A stretch of DNA of 64,000 bases from Massilia antarctica (GTDB lineage: Bacteria > Pseudomonadota > Gammaproteobacteria > Burkholderiales > Burkholderiaceae_D), in NCBI RefSeq assembly GCF_015689335.1, contig NZ_CP065053.1, positions 2,418,001 to 2,482,000 on the forward strand. Direction: 5' to 3'. The position numbers and the translations under genes were made by a program. Under the pieces are notes generated by a model, which saw only the letters and a list, made by a program, of their open reading frames with translations, was not told the origin of the DNA and did not search any database. This document shows, in pieces, positions 36,722 through 45,760 of the stretch. Position 1 is the first letter of the stretch; each line of letters begins with the position of its first letter.

Positions 36722-38527
36722 ATGTCCTCCATGCGTACAAACTACTGCGGCCTTGTCACTGAAGAATTGCTGGGCCAAACCGTCAGCCTGTGCGGCTGGG
36801 TACACCGCCGCCGCGACCACGGCTCGCTGATTTTCATCGACCTGCGCGACCGCGAAGGCCTGGTGCAGGTGGTCTGCAATCCGGAGCAGGCGGAGATGTT
36901 CAAGGTCGCCGAAGCGGTGCGTAACGAATACTGCCTGCGCGTGACCGGTGTGGTCACCGCGCGTATCGGCAACACGGTCAACAACAACCTCAAGTCGGGC
37001 AAGATCGAGATCGTCGCCAGCGCCGTCGAAGTGCTCAACGCCTCGGTGCCGGTGCCGTTCCAGCTGGACGACGACAACCTGTCGGAAACGACCCGCCTGA
37101 CGCACCGCGTGCTCGACCTGCGCCGTCCGCAAATGCAGAACAACCTGCGCCTGCGCTACAAGGTGACGATGGAAGTGCGCAAGTACCTCGACAACCTCGG
37201 CTTCATCGATATCGAAACGCCGATGCTGACCAAGTCGACCCCGGAAGGCGCGCGCGACTACCTGGTGCCGTCGCGTGTCAACGCCGGCAGTTTCTTCGCG
37301 CTGCCGCAGTCGCCGCAGCTGTTCAAGCAGCTGCTGATGGTCGCCAACTTCGACCGTTACTACCAGATCACCAAGTGCTTCCGCGACGAAGACTTGCGCG
37401 CCGACCGCCAGCCTGAATTCACCCAGATCGATTGCGAAACCTCGTTCCTGACCGAACAGGAAATCCGCGATCTGTTCGAAGACATGATCCGCATCGTCTT
37501 CAAGAACACGCTCGACATCGACCTGCCTAACCCGTTCCCGGTGATGGATTTTGCCACTGCGATGGGCATGTACGGTTCTGACAAGCCGGACATGCGCGTC
37601 AAGCTGGAGTTCACCGACCTGACCGATGACGTCAAGGATGTCGAATTCAAGGTCTTCGCCGCCCCCGCCAATATGGTCGGCGGACGCATCGTGGGCCTGC
37701 GCGTGCCGCAGGGCGCCAGCATGCCGCGTTCCGAAATTGACGCTTACGACCAGTTCGTGCGCATCTACGGCGCCAAGGGCCTCGCTTACATCAAGGTCAA
37801 CGAAAAAGCCAAGGGCCGTGAAGGCCTGCAGTCGCCGATCGTCAAATCACTGCACGATACCGCGCTGGCCGCCATTCTCGAAAAAACCGGCGCGCAAGAC
37901 GGCGACCTGATTTTCTTCGGTGCCGACAAGGCCAAAGTCGTCAACGACGCCATCGGCGCACTGCGCGTGAAGATCGGCCATTCGGACTTCGGCAAGAAGG
38001 CCGGCCTGTTCGACGACGCTTGGCGCCCGCTGTGGGTGGTCGACTTCCCGATGTTCGACTACGACGAAGAGTCGGACCGCTGGACCGCGACCCACCATCC
38101 GTTCACGGCCCCGAAAGACGGCCATGAAGACATGTTGGAGACCAACCCTGGCGCGTGTATCGCCAAGGCTTACGACATGGTCTTGAACGGCTGGGAACTG
38201 GGTGGCGGTTCGATCCGTATCCACCGCGAAGAAGTGCAGAGCAAGGTGTTCCGCGCACTGAAGATCGATGCCGAAGAAGCGCAGCTGAAATTCGGCTTCC
38301 TGCTCGACGCGCTGCAATACGGCGCGCCGCCGCATGGTGGCCTGGCCTTCGGCCTGGACCGCATCGTGACGATGATGACCGGCTCGGACTCGATCCGCGA
38401 CGTGATCGCCTTCCCGAAAACCCAGCGTGCCCAGTGCCTGCTGACCAATGCACCGTCCGAAGTCGACGAGAAGCAGTTGCGCGAACTGCACATCCGCTTG
38501 CGCAACGCCGAACCGAAGATCGTTTAA
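36722..38527 (+). CDS. aspS: Aspartate--tRNA ligase
   Basis: Class II aminoacyl-tRNA synthetase of 601 residues, bacterial type. An N-terminal OB-fold anticodon-binding domain (about 1-110, [20 protein letters not shown]) is followed by the catalytic core with motif 2 [20 protein letters not shown], the bacterial GAD insertion (about 290-430) and motif 3 [15 protein letters not shown]. Many proteobacteria of this group have a non-discriminating enzyme that also charges tRNA-Asn; which type this is cannot be decided by eye. A strong hairpin follows the gene. Confidence 0.98.
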   Translation: MSSMRTNYCGLVTEELLGQTVSLCGWVHRRRDHGSLIFIDLRDREGLVQVVCNPEQAEMFKVAEAVRNEYCLRVTGVVTARIGNTVNNNLKSGKIEIVASAVEVLNASVPVPFQLDDDNLSETTRLTHRVLDLRRPQMQNNLRLRYKVTMEVRKYLDNLGFIDIETPMLTKSTPEGARDYLVPSRVNAGSFFALPQSPQLFKQLLMVANFDRYYQITKCFRDEDLRADRQPEFTQIDCETSFLTEQEIRDLFEDMIRIVFKNTLDIDLPNPFPVMDFATAMGMYGSDKPDMRVKLEFTDLTDDVKDVEFKVFAAPANMVGGRIVGLRVPQGASMPRSEIDAYDQFVRIYGAKGLAYIKVNEKAKGREGLQSPIVKSLHDTALAAILEKTGAQDGDLIFFGADKAKVVNDAIGALRVKIGHSDFGKKAGLFDDAWRPLWVVDFPMFDYDEESDRWTATHHPFTAPKDGHEDMLETNPGACIAKAYDMVLNGWELGGGSIRIHREEVQSKVFRALKIDAEEAQLKFGFLLDALQYGAPPHGGLAFGLDRIVTMMTGSDSIRDVIAFPKTQRAQCLLTNAPSEVDEKQLRELHIRLRNAEPKIV

Positions 38528-38531
38528 ACTG

Positions 38532-38559
38532 AAAAGCACGGTTCGCCGTGCTTTTTTTT
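38532..38559 (+). terminator. Rho-independent terminator after aspS
   Basis: AAAAGCACGG-TTCG-CCGTGCTTTT forms a 10-bp stem with a TTCG tetraloop and then a run of eight T in total. It lies 5 bp after the aspS stop and closes the operon. Confidence 0.9.
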
Positions 38560-38596
38560 CGTCCGCGGCCCTGGCCACGATCTTGATCAATGATTC

Positions 38597-39046
38597 ATGC
38601 CCGCTAAAATTCCGGAATCCGTCCTCGTCGTCATCCACACGCCCGCGCTGGAGGTGCTGCTCATCGAGCGCGCCGACAAGCCGGGATTCTGGCAGTCGGT
38701 CACCGGCTCGCTCGACACGCTTGACGAACCCTTGCTCGACACCGCCGCGCGTGAACTGTTCGAGGAAACCGGCATCGTGGCCGATGGCGTCCGCATCGCG
38801 CTGCGCGACTGGCAGCTGTCGAATATCTATGAGATTTACCCGGTCTGGCGCCACCGCTACGCGCCGGGGGTGACCCACAACACCGAACATGTGTTCAGCG
38901 TGTGCGTGCCGCGCGACACGCCCATCGTCTTGAGCGCGCGCGAGCACTTGCGGCACGTCTGGCTGCCGCACGTGGAGGCGGCCGACCGCTGCTTTTCTTC
39001 ATCGAACGCGGAAGCGATCTTGCAGCTTCCGCGCAGATTGGGCTGA
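38597..39046 (+). CDS. nudB: Dihydroneopterin triphosphate diphosphatase
   Basis: A 149-residue Nudix hydrolase that removes pyrophosphate from dihydroneopterin triphosphate in folate synthesis. The Nudix box runs from G37 to I60 (EPLLDTAARELFEETGI, with REUXEEXGU intact); one residue more than usual lies between the first glycine and glutamate. FWQSVTGSLD before it fits NudB. It follows aspS after a terminator. In related genomes the EEP nuclease gene follows directly; here 14 kb lie between. Confidence 0.88.
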   Translation: MPAKIPESVLVVIHTPALEVLLIERADKPGFWQSVTGSLDTLDEPLLDTAARELFEETGIVADGVRIALRDWQLSNIYEIYPVWRHRYAPGVTHNTEHVFSVCVPRDTPIVLSAREHLRHVWLPHVEAADRCFSSSNAEAILQLPRRLG

Positions 39047-39071
39047 GCGGCACCAGGGTGCCGCCCGCCTG

Positions 39072-41129
39072 CTACATCATCGCCGGGGTCTCGCCGATCA
39101 GTATGACGTCCGGCTGGTGGGCTCCCGCATCCAGCCATGCCGCGCTGACCGGTGCCGCGGTGGTGTCGATGAGCAGCTCGGCTTGAATTTTCTTCAGATC
39201 CCACGTGACGCCATCGGCAAAGCGGATCTGCTGCAGCGGATTGAACTGGGTCGGCGACTCTTGCGAAATGAAGCCGTTGACGGTGATCTGGTCGCTCGCG
39301 CCCGCGATCTTGATCAGCAGGGAGCTACCAACTGCGCTGAGCTGCAGATCGCTGCCCGCGATGCCGGCTTTGAACTGCAGCGTATCAACCGTCCCAGGGA
39401 GCTTGTCGGCTTCGACGGCCGTGATCGTGTCCTGACCGTCGCCCTTTCCGAATACATAGGTATCATTGCCCGAACCGCCAATAAGCACATCCGTTCCCGT
39501 GCCACCATCGAGCGTATCGTTGCCGGCCGCGCCATCGAGCGTGTCGTTGCCACCGCGGCCGGTAATGTTGTTGTCGGCGTTGCTGCCCCCTATCGTCTCC
39601 GCAATCTCCGTTCCCTTGAACAACTTGGCTTCAATCGCCGGAAGGTCCCAGCTGGTGCCGTCGGCGAAGGTGATGCGTTGCAAGGTATTGGCGGGATTGG
39701 CTGTCGTACCATCTTCCAGAAAGGTGGAAACATGAATTTGCCCATCCGCGTTGAGGAATCTGATTAGCAGGGTGGTTTTCGAACTCAACAGTTGAATATC
39801 GGCGGGAAGAATGCCGGCTTTGAATTGCAGCGTATTGAAGCCATTGTTCGTTTCGCTACGGATGAAATTGAGGGTATCGTTGCCATCGCCGGGCCCGTAT
39901 ACATAGGTATCGTCGCCGTAACCGCCAAAGATATAATCTGCGTCGGCGCCACCCTCCAGTGTGTCGTTGCCGTCCCAGCCGTTGAGCGAATCAGCCCCCC
40001 CTTGGCCGTAGAGATGGTCATTGCCACCAGTGCCGTCGAGTGTATCGTTCCCGCTCGTTCCTGCGTAGAGTTTGGCATTAATGTCCGTCAGGTTCCAGCT
40101 GCTGCCGTCGGCAAAGAGGAAGCGCTGCAGCTGGCTGGTCTGGGCATTGGCGATATGTTGGGGCGCGAGACCGCTTATCCTCATCTGGTCGCTACTTCCA
40201 TTGATGTTGACGACGAGTGTTCCGCCGTCGGCCGTGAGGATCAGATCGCCCGGCAGCACCCCGGCCTTGAAGGCGAGCGTGTCGAACGTTCCCGCTTGCG
40301 CAGCAGGGTCGGAGGAAATGACGTCCTGCCCATCGCCTTTGCCGAACAAATAGGTGTCGCTGCCCGCACCACCATTGAGCGTGTCGTTACCGGTACCGCC
40401 GTCGAGGGTGTCGTTGCCGGCGTCGCCGCTGAGCCAGTCGTCGCCGCTGCCGCCGTTAAGGAGATCGTTGCCCGCTTTTCCGCTGAGCGTGTCGTTACCG
40501 GCCAGGCCGCTGATTTTGTCGTCCAGGTAGGTGCCGCTGCGTGTATCGGCACCAGCGGTGCCGGCGTACAGGGCGGCGGTGATGGCGGCCAGATTCCAGG
40601 TGGTGCCGTCGGCAAAGGCGATCTGCTGGAGCGGATTGGCGGTGTTGGTGGTGCTGTCGCCGTACAGGAAACCGTCAACCCGGAACTGGTCGGTGGTGCC
40701 GTTGATGTTGATGAGCAAGGAGGTGCCGGTCATGTCGAAGCCGAGGTCGGCGGGCAGCACGCCGGTCTTGAAACGCAGCGTATTGATTTCGCCGACCGGG
40801 CGCACCCCCGTGCCAAAGACGATATCGCGGCCGTCGCCGCGCCCGAACAGGTAGGTATCGCTGCCCAGGCCGCCATCCATGAAGTCGTTGCCCGTGCCGC
40901 CATCGAGGGTGTCGTTGCCGCCCATGCCGTTCAGTTTGTCGGCGCCGGCCTGACCTTGCAGGAGATCATCCGTGTCGCCGCCCGTGAGGGTGTCATTGCC
41001 CGCAGTGCCCACGTAGGCGCTGGCGATAGCGGAAGGAATTAGATCGAAGGTATTTTTTTGCATTGAAATTTTTGGTGTAAAGGGTTGAGTTTGTTGCAAC
41101 GGCGGCGCCACAACGGTGTTGCTGATCAT
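39072..41129 (-). CDS. Modular RTX-like calcium-binding protein
   Basis: A 685-residue acidic protein made of four modules of 150-167 residues (about 38-187, 188-354, 355-503 and 504-652). Each module has an RTX block of GGxGxDxLx nonapeptides (for example GGNDTLDGGTGND), then DTYLFGKGDGQD, then a conserved hemolysin-type related domain (TLQFKAGILPxDL...DQxxVxGF...FADGTxWDL). RTX blocks bind calcium when the protein is outside the cell. There is no signal peptide, so type I secretion is expected, but no transporter genes are near and the C-terminus shows no enzyme domain. Starts at 41129 or 41063 lack good ribosome sites. Confidence 0.85.
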   Translation of the reverse strand: MISNTVVAPPLQQTQPFTPKISMQKNTFDLIPSAIASAYVGTAGNDTLTGGDTDDLLQGQAGADKLNGMGGNDTLDGGTGNDFMDGGLGSDTYLFGRGDGRDIVFGTGVRPVGEINTLRFKTGVLPADLGFDMTGTSLLININGTTDQFRVDGFLYGDSTTNTANPLQQIAFADGTTWNLAAITAALYAGTAGADTRSGTYLDDKISGLAGNDTLSGKAGNDLLNGGSGDDWLSGDAGNDTLDGGTGNDTLNGGAGSDTYLFGKGDGQDVISSDPAAQAGTFDTLAFKAGVLPGDLILTADGGTLVVNINGSSDQMRISGLAPQHIANAQTSQLQRFLFADGSSWNLTDINAKLYAGTSGNDTLDGTGGNDHLYGQGGADSLNGWDGNDTLEGGADADYIFGGYGDDTYVYGPGDGNDTLNFIRSETNNGFNTLQFKAGILPADIQLLSSKTTLLIRFLNADGQIHVSTFLEDGTTANPANTLQRITFADGTSWDLPAIEAKLFKGTEIAETIGGSNADNNITGRGGNDTLDGAAGNDTLDGGTGTDVLIGGSGNDTYVFGKGDGQDTITAVEADKLPGTVDTLQFKAGIAGSDLQLSAVGSSLLIKIAGASDQITVNGFISQESPTQFNPLQQIRFADGVTWDLKKIQAELLIDTTAAPVSAAWLDAGAHQPDVILIGETPAMM

Positions 41130-41209
41130 GTCTGGATAAGCGTTTTAGCGATGGAATGTTGCTTAATGGATAGTACCACTAAGGAAACATATCGCCTAAA
41201 AAATCTTTA
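41130..41209. other. A/T-rich gap between the RTX gene and a decayed RTX module
   Basis: No gene seen. It probably contains the promoter of the RTX-like gene on the minus strand. Confidence 0.35.
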
Positions 41210-41640
41210 TCTTTGCGCAATTTAGCCGCGTCGAGCGGGCGAGCGGGCGACTGGGCTTACCAAGATGGTCGTGCTGTCGGCGAAGATGATCTGTGGAATC
41301 GGATTGGCGCTGTTGGTAGTGTTAATTTCCTACGCGAAACCTTCGGCCCGGAACTGGTCGGAGGTGCCGATGATGTTGATGAACATGGTAGTGATGCTCA
41401 TGTCGAAGGCCAGGTCCGATGGTAATACGCCAGGCTTGAGATGCAGGGTGTTGACCTCGGCAAGTGGACGCACATCCGTCATGGCACATGTCACGGCCGT
41501 CGCCACGACCGGACAGGTAGACATTGTTACCGCCTCCGCCGTGGGAATCGTTGCCGGCAAGGCCATTCAATACGTCATCGGTGGCATTACCGCTGAGCGT
41601 GTCTCCGCCGGTGCCGTGCGGCAGGTCGGCGGGCTGTGTT
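41210..41640 (-). pseudogene. Decayed RTX module
   Basis: Read on the minus strand in two frames, this stretch gives GGDTLSGNATDDVLNGLAGND, then YLSGRGDGRDM, then after a frameshift DVRPLAEVNTLHLKPGVLPS and IIGTSDQFRAEGFA, a stop, and EINTTNSANPIPQIIFADST. These segments follow the order of module 1 of the adjacent intact protein closely. At least one frameshift (near 41460-41490) and one stop (near 41330) break it. It is a duplicated module or the remains of a second RTX gene. Confidence 0.8.
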
Positions 41641-41897
41641 TGCCGATAATTTCAGAATGGCGGTCGCAAGGGGCGGCCCGCGAAGGGCAGCATGATGTTT
41701 AATGACTCTTACTATCATGCTTGCGTTGTGCAATTAGGGAAATAATATCATTTCAGTAATAATCTAAGACTTTAAATTTGAGAAAAATAGATACGTGCGA
41801 CCATTCGTGCACCGCACTCCCGCAAGCGCGACCATTTGCATAAGCAAGTACGAAATCATTCGTTTCGCGGCAGTCCAGTGTGCGCTAGGCTCGGCGT
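41641..41897. promoter_or_regulatory. A/T-rich intergenic region upstream of the serine acetyltransferase gene
   Basis: No gene seen. The A/T-rich part (about 41700-41790) and repeats of CATTCGT (41800s and 41850s) upstream of the acetyltransferase gene could be regulatory. The motif CATTCGTT recurs in the divergent sulfur promoter near 47898, which hints at a shared regulator. Confidence 0.35.
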
Positions 41898-42821
41898 ATG
41901 AAAAACGATATCCCCGAAGCGACCGGCGCGCGGGCGCCGCATTGGAACCTGGGTCCCGTGATCGAGCAATTGCGCCTCTCGCGCGAAGCCACGCATAACA
42001 TCCGCCACCACGGGCGTGTGCGCGAGCTGCCTTCGCGAGAAGCGCTTACCGTGATCGTGAACGGCCTGTCGGCGGCGCTGTTTCCGACGCATTACGGGCG
42101 CCCCAACCTGACCGACGAAAGCATCGATTATTTTGTCGGCGACACCCTCACCACCACCCTGAACCGGCTGGTCGAACAAGTGCGCCGCGGTCTGCTGTTT
42201 TCGGCCCAGCCGGACGACGCCGGCGAGGAAGAACTGGCGCACAAAGCGGCCGCGATCACGCGCGACTTCGCCGCCGCCCTGCCGGGCATCCGCGCGTTGC
42301 TGGTCTCCGACGTGCAGGCCGCGCTGGCGGGCGACCCGGCCGCTACCTCGGTGGCCGAGATCATGCTGTGCTACCCCGGCACCATCGCCATCCTGTATTA
42401 CCGCTTCGCGCACTGCCTGCACCAGCTGGGCGTGCCGTTCCTGGCGCGTTTGGTGTCGGACATCGGCCACTCGCTGACCGGGATCGATATTCATCCGGGC
42501 GCGCGCATCGGCGCCAGCTTCTTCATCGACCACGGCACCGGCGTGGTCATTGGCGAGACGGCCATCATCGGCCAGCGCGTGCGCCTGTACCAGGCCGTGA
42601 CCCTGGGCGCCAAGCGCTTTCCGGCCGACGAAAACGGGACCCTGATCAAGGGCGTGGCGCGCCATCCGATCGTCGAGGACGACGTGGTGATCTATGCGGG
42701 AGCGACCATCCTGGGCCGGATCACCATCGGCGCCGGCTCGACCATCGGCGGCAATGTGTGGCTGACCGACAGCGTGGCGCCGGGCAGCACCGTGTCGCAG
42801 GCGCAGATGCGCAGCGACTAG
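41898..42821 (+). CDS. Serine O-acetyltransferase (EpsC/CysE type)
   Basis: Makes O-acetylserine, the carbon acceptor for sulfide in cysteine synthesis. The 307-residue protein has a helical N-terminal part and a left-handed beta-helix of hexapeptide repeats (about 195-300; GIDIHPGARIGASFFIDHGTG, GVVIGETAIIGQRVRLYQ, GATILGRITIGAGSTIGGN). The serine acetyltransferase histidine motif DHGTGVVIG is intact. Lying at the edge of an organosulfur locus, it may supply O-acetylserine, which also induces CysB-dependent genes. It converges on the LLM monooxygenase gene with a 17-bp gap. Confidence 0.88.
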   Translation: MKNDIPEATGARAPHWNLGPVIEQLRLSREATHNIRHHGRVRELPSREALTVIVNGLSAALFPTHYGRPNLTDESIDYFVGDTLTTTLNRLVEQVRRGLLFSAQPDDAGEEELAHKAAAITRDFAAALPGIRALLVSDVQAALAGDPAATSVAEIMLCYPGTIAILYYRFAHCLHQLGVPFLARLVSDIGHSLTGIDIHPGARIGASFFIDHGTGVVIGETAIIGQRVRLYQAVTLGAKRFPADENGTLIKGVARHPIVEDDVVIYAGATILGRITIGAGSTIGGNVWLTDSVAPGSTVSQAQMRSD

Positions 42822-42838
42822 AGCGGGTGCGCGGCCGG

Positions 42839-44230
42839 TCACGCCGCCGGCTGCCGCGGCGGATCGATACGGACCTGGCGGCCGTGGTGGCTGGCCGCCA
42901 GGCGCGAACCCTTGCCGGTCAGTTGATGGCGCAGGGTGCCGCCGGCGCCGGCGCTGTCGTGGCGGTAGCGGCCGCGCCGCTGCAGCTCCGGCACGATCAG
43001 TTCGACCACGTCGCGCATGGTGTCGTGGGCAATGGCAAAGGCCAGGTTGAAGCCGTCGACGCCGGTCTGTTCCATCCAGCTCTCGAGCTGGTCGGCTACC
43101 TCGGACGGCGAGCCGACCAGGATCGGGCCGCGACCTCCCAGGCCGATGAAGCGGGCCGCTTCGCGCACCGTCCACGTGCGCGACGGATCGGCCGCGCTGA
43201 GCGAGGCCAGGGCGGAGCGGCCGGCGTCGGTTTCGATATAGTCGATCGTCGTGTCGAGCGGAATGCGGCTGAAGTCGACACCAGTCCAGCCGGAAAGCAG
43301 GGCCAGGGCGGCGTCGATGTCGACATGGCGCTGGTAGTCCTCGTATTTGGCGTGCGCTTCTTCCGACGTTGGCGCGGTGATGATCAGCGCCTGCGCATAG
43401 ACCAGCAGGGCGTCGCCATCGCGCCTGGCGGCGCGCACGGCGGCGCGCGTATCGTCCACGTAGCGCTTGACCACGTGGACGCTCGGGCCGCTGACAAAGG
43501 TCGCTTCCGCATGGCGTGCCGCGAATGCCACGCCGCGCGGCGAGGCGCCGGCCTGGTACAGGAAGGGCGTGCGCTGCGGCGACGGTTCGCACAGGTGGAT
43601 GCCGGGCACCTTGTAGTGGCGGCCTTCATGGTTGATCGGATGGACCTTGGCCGGATCGGCATACACGCCGCGCGCCTTGTCGCGCACCACGGCGTCGTCT
43701 TCCCAGCTTTTCTCCCACAGCTTGTAGACGACGTCGAGGTATTCGTCGGCCAGGTCGTAGCGCTCGTCGTGGGCGAGCTGCTTTTGCAGGCCCAGGTTGC
43801 GTGCCGCGCTGTCGAGGTACCCGGTGACGATGTTCCAGCCGATGCGCCCTTTGGTCAGGTGATCGAGGGTGGACATGCGCCGCGCGAACGTGTACGGATG
43901 TTCGTATGTCAGCGCGGCGGTGACGCCGATGCCAAGGTGGCGCGTGGCGCCCGCGATCAGCGGCACCAGTGCCAGCGGATCGTTCAGCGGCGCCTGCACC
44001 GCGTGGCGCAGCGCGGCGTCATGACTGCCCTGGTACACGTCGTACACGCCCAGCACATCGGCCAGGAAAATGGCGTCGAAGCGGCCCGCTTCGAGCAGTT
44101 GCGCCAGTTCGATCCAGTAGTCGGCGTCAAGGTAGCGGTGGCTGTTGTCGCGCGGGTGGGTCCACAGTCCGGGTGACTGGTGGCCCACGGTGTTCATCTG
44201 GAACGCGTTGAAACGTATGGGTTTGGCCAT
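42839..44230 (-). CDS. LLM-class flavin-dependent monooxygenase (NtaA/SnaA/DszA type)
   Basis: A 463-residue bacterial-luciferase-like oxygenase of the nitrilotriacetate/DszA subgroup. It shows FDAIFLADVLGVYDVYQG, the conserved GRIGWNIVTGYLDSAARNLG (about 140-160) and the family's RTPFLYQAGASPRGVAFAARHAEATF. These enzymes use FMNH2 from a separate reductase to break C-S or C-N bonds. The start at 44230 (MAKPIRFNAFQ) is chosen; upstream codons overlap the binding-protein gene. It is the last gene of the minus-strand arm; the nearby ssuE could supply FMNH2. Substrate unknown. Confidence 0.88.
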   Translation of the reverse strand: MAKPIRFNAFQMNTVGHQSPGLWTHPRDNSHRYLDADYWIELAQLLEAGRFDAIFLADVLGVYDVYQGSHDAALRHAVQAPLNDPLALVPLIAGATRHLGIGVTAALTYEHPYTFARRMSTLDHLTKGRIGWNIVTGYLDSAARNLGLQKQLAHDERYDLADEYLDVVYKLWEKSWEDDAVVRDKARGVYADPAKVHPINHEGRHYKVPGIHLCEPSPQRTPFLYQAGASPRGVAFAARHAEATFVSGPSVHVVKRYVDDTRAAVRAARRDGDALLVYAQALIITAPTSEEAHAKYEDYQRHVDIDAALALLSGWTGVDFSRIPLDTTIDYIETDAGRSALASLSAADPSRTWTVREAARFIGLGGRGPILVGSPSEVADQLESWMEQTGVDGFNLAFAIAHDTMRDVVELIVPELQRRGRYRHDSAGAGGTLRHQLTGKGSRLAASHHGRQVRIDPPRQPAA

Positions 44231-44234
44231 GACG

Positions 44235-45062
44235 CTATTTGGCCGCGGCTTGCAGGGCCAGTTGATAGTCGGTCTTGGCATAGCCGGCGAAATGCTTGTT
44301 GGTCACCGCCAGGAACTCGGGCGAGCGGTAAGCCGCCGCGATATCTTTCGCAAACTGCTTCTGCTTGTCGGCGGTGCGCACCGCCACCAGGTTGATGTAG
44401 TTGGGTGAGATCTTTTCGGTGATCAGCGCTTCGGTCAGTTTCAGGCCAGACGCCAGCGCGTAGTTCCCGTTGACGAAGGAGTAGTCGGTATCCTGCAGCG
44501 AGCGCGGAAGCTGGGCAGCTTCCAGCGGCACCAGTTTGATTTTCTTCTGGTAGCTGGCGATGTCCTTCTCGGACGCGCGCACCGGATCGAACTTCTCGCG
44601 CAGCTTGATCCAGCCCAGTTGATCGAGCAGCACCAGCGCGCGCGCCTGGTTGGTGGGATCGTTCGGCAGCGCCACGGTGCTGCCATCCTGCACTTCGCTC
44701 AGCGCCTTGTGCTTCTTGCTGTAGATGGCAATTGGCGCGGTCGGAATCGTCACCAGGTCGGTCAGCGCCAGTTTGTGCTCGGTCGCGAATTTGTTCAGGT
44801 AGACGATGTGCTGGAACACGTTGGCGTCGAGCGAACCTTCGGCCAGCGCGAAGTTGGGCTGGATATAGTCGTTGAATTCGATGATCTTGACCTTGTAGCC
44901 CTGCTTTTCCAGAATCGGCTTGATCCCCAGCTTGATCTGGTCGGCGTACGGCCCGGCGCTGGTGCCTATGACGATTTCTTTCGTGTCTTTGGCGGCACTT
45001 GCGACAGAGGCGATGGCCAGGCCGGTGATGGCGGCAAGAATAGTGCGGCGTGCGATGAACAT
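44235..45062 (-). CDS. MetQ/NlpA-type ABC substrate-binding protein
   Basis: A 275-residue periplasmic binding protein of the NlpA/MetQ family (IVIGTSAGPYADQIKLGIKP, FQHIVYLNKF, ALPNDPTNQARALVLL). The signal peptide (MFIARRTILAAITGLAIASVASA) lacks a lipobox cysteine, so unlike E. coli MetQ it is probably a free periplasmic protein. It lies 4 bp before the LLM gene and after its permease and ATPase genes. The ligand may be methionine or, more likely here, another organosulfur compound. Confidence 0.88.
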   Translation of the reverse strand: MFIARRTILAAITGLAIASVASAAKDTKEIVIGTSAGPYADQIKLGIKPILEKQGYKVKIIEFNDYIQPNFALAEGSLDANVFQHIVYLNKFATEHKLALTDLVTIPTAPIAIYSKKHKALSEVQDGSTVALPNDPTNQARALVLLDQLGWIKLREKFDPVRASEKDIASYQKKIKLVPLEAAQLPRSLQDTDYSFVNGNYALASGLKLTEALITEKISPNYINLVAVRTADKQKQFAKDIAAAYRSPEFLAVTNKHFAGYAKTDYQLALQAAAK

Positions 45063-45091
45063 AAGGTCCTTTGAATGAAGTGAATGAGCGA

Positions 45092-45760
45092 TTAGCGCTG
45101 GTCGATGCGGCGCGCGATGCGGGTGCCGGTGAACTGGATGGTCTGCACCAGCACCACCAGGATGGCGACGGTGATGAGCATGATGTCGGTCTGGAAGCGG
45201 TAGTAGCCGTAGCGGATGGCCAGGTCGCCGATGCCGCCGCCGCCCACCACGCCGGCCACCGCCGAATACGACAGGAAGCTGATCGACAGTACCGTCAACG
45301 CCAGTACCAGGCCGGAGCGGGCTTCCACCAGCAGCACGCGGGTGACGATCTGGAACTCGGAGGCGCCCATGGCGTGGGCCGCTTCGATCACGCCGCGCGG
45401 CACGTCGCGCAGGTTTTGTTCCACCAGCCGCGCAAAGTAGGGAATGGCCGCGAACGAGAGCGGCACGGCGGCCGCCAGCGGCCCGATCGAGGTGCCGGCG
45501 ATCAGGCGCGTGAACGGCACCAGCGCCACCAGCAAAATGATGAAGGGGAAGGAGCGCACGGTGTTGACGATCCAGCCCAGCACCAGCGCGAGCGAACGGT
45601 TTTGCAGCGACTGGCCGTCGGCCACCAGGAACAGCACGATGCCGAGCGGGCCGCCCAGCACCACGGCGGCAGTCAGGCCGATCGCCAGCATGGTCATGGT
45701 CTGGCCGAGCGCTACCCACAGTTCGGGCAGCAAGGTGATGATATTTTCAAACATGTTCAA
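45092..45760 (-). CDS. MetI-type ABC transporter permease
   Basis: A 222-residue inner-membrane permease with five to six helices and the MetI-type ATPase-contact region IEAAHAMGASEFQIVTRVLL. It overlaps the ATPase gene by 14 bp and precedes the binding-protein gene by 29 bp, forming a complete importer. Confidence 0.9.
   Translation of the reverse strand: MNMFENIITLLPELWVALGQTMTMLAIGLTAAVVLGGPLGIVLFLVADGQSLQNRSLALVLGWIVNTVRSFPFIILLVALVPFTRLIAGTSIGPLAAAVPLSFAAIPYFARLVEQNLRDVPRGVIEAAHAMGASEFQIVTRVLLVEARSGLVLALTVLSISFLSYSAVAGVVGGGGIGDLAIRYGYYRFQTDIMLITVAILVVLVQTIQFTGTRIARRIDQR

Noticed and set aside
39117..41042. Plus-strand frames opposite the RTX-like gene
   Set aside because: They repeat with the period of the RTX modules because they mirror them; no independent evidence of coding.
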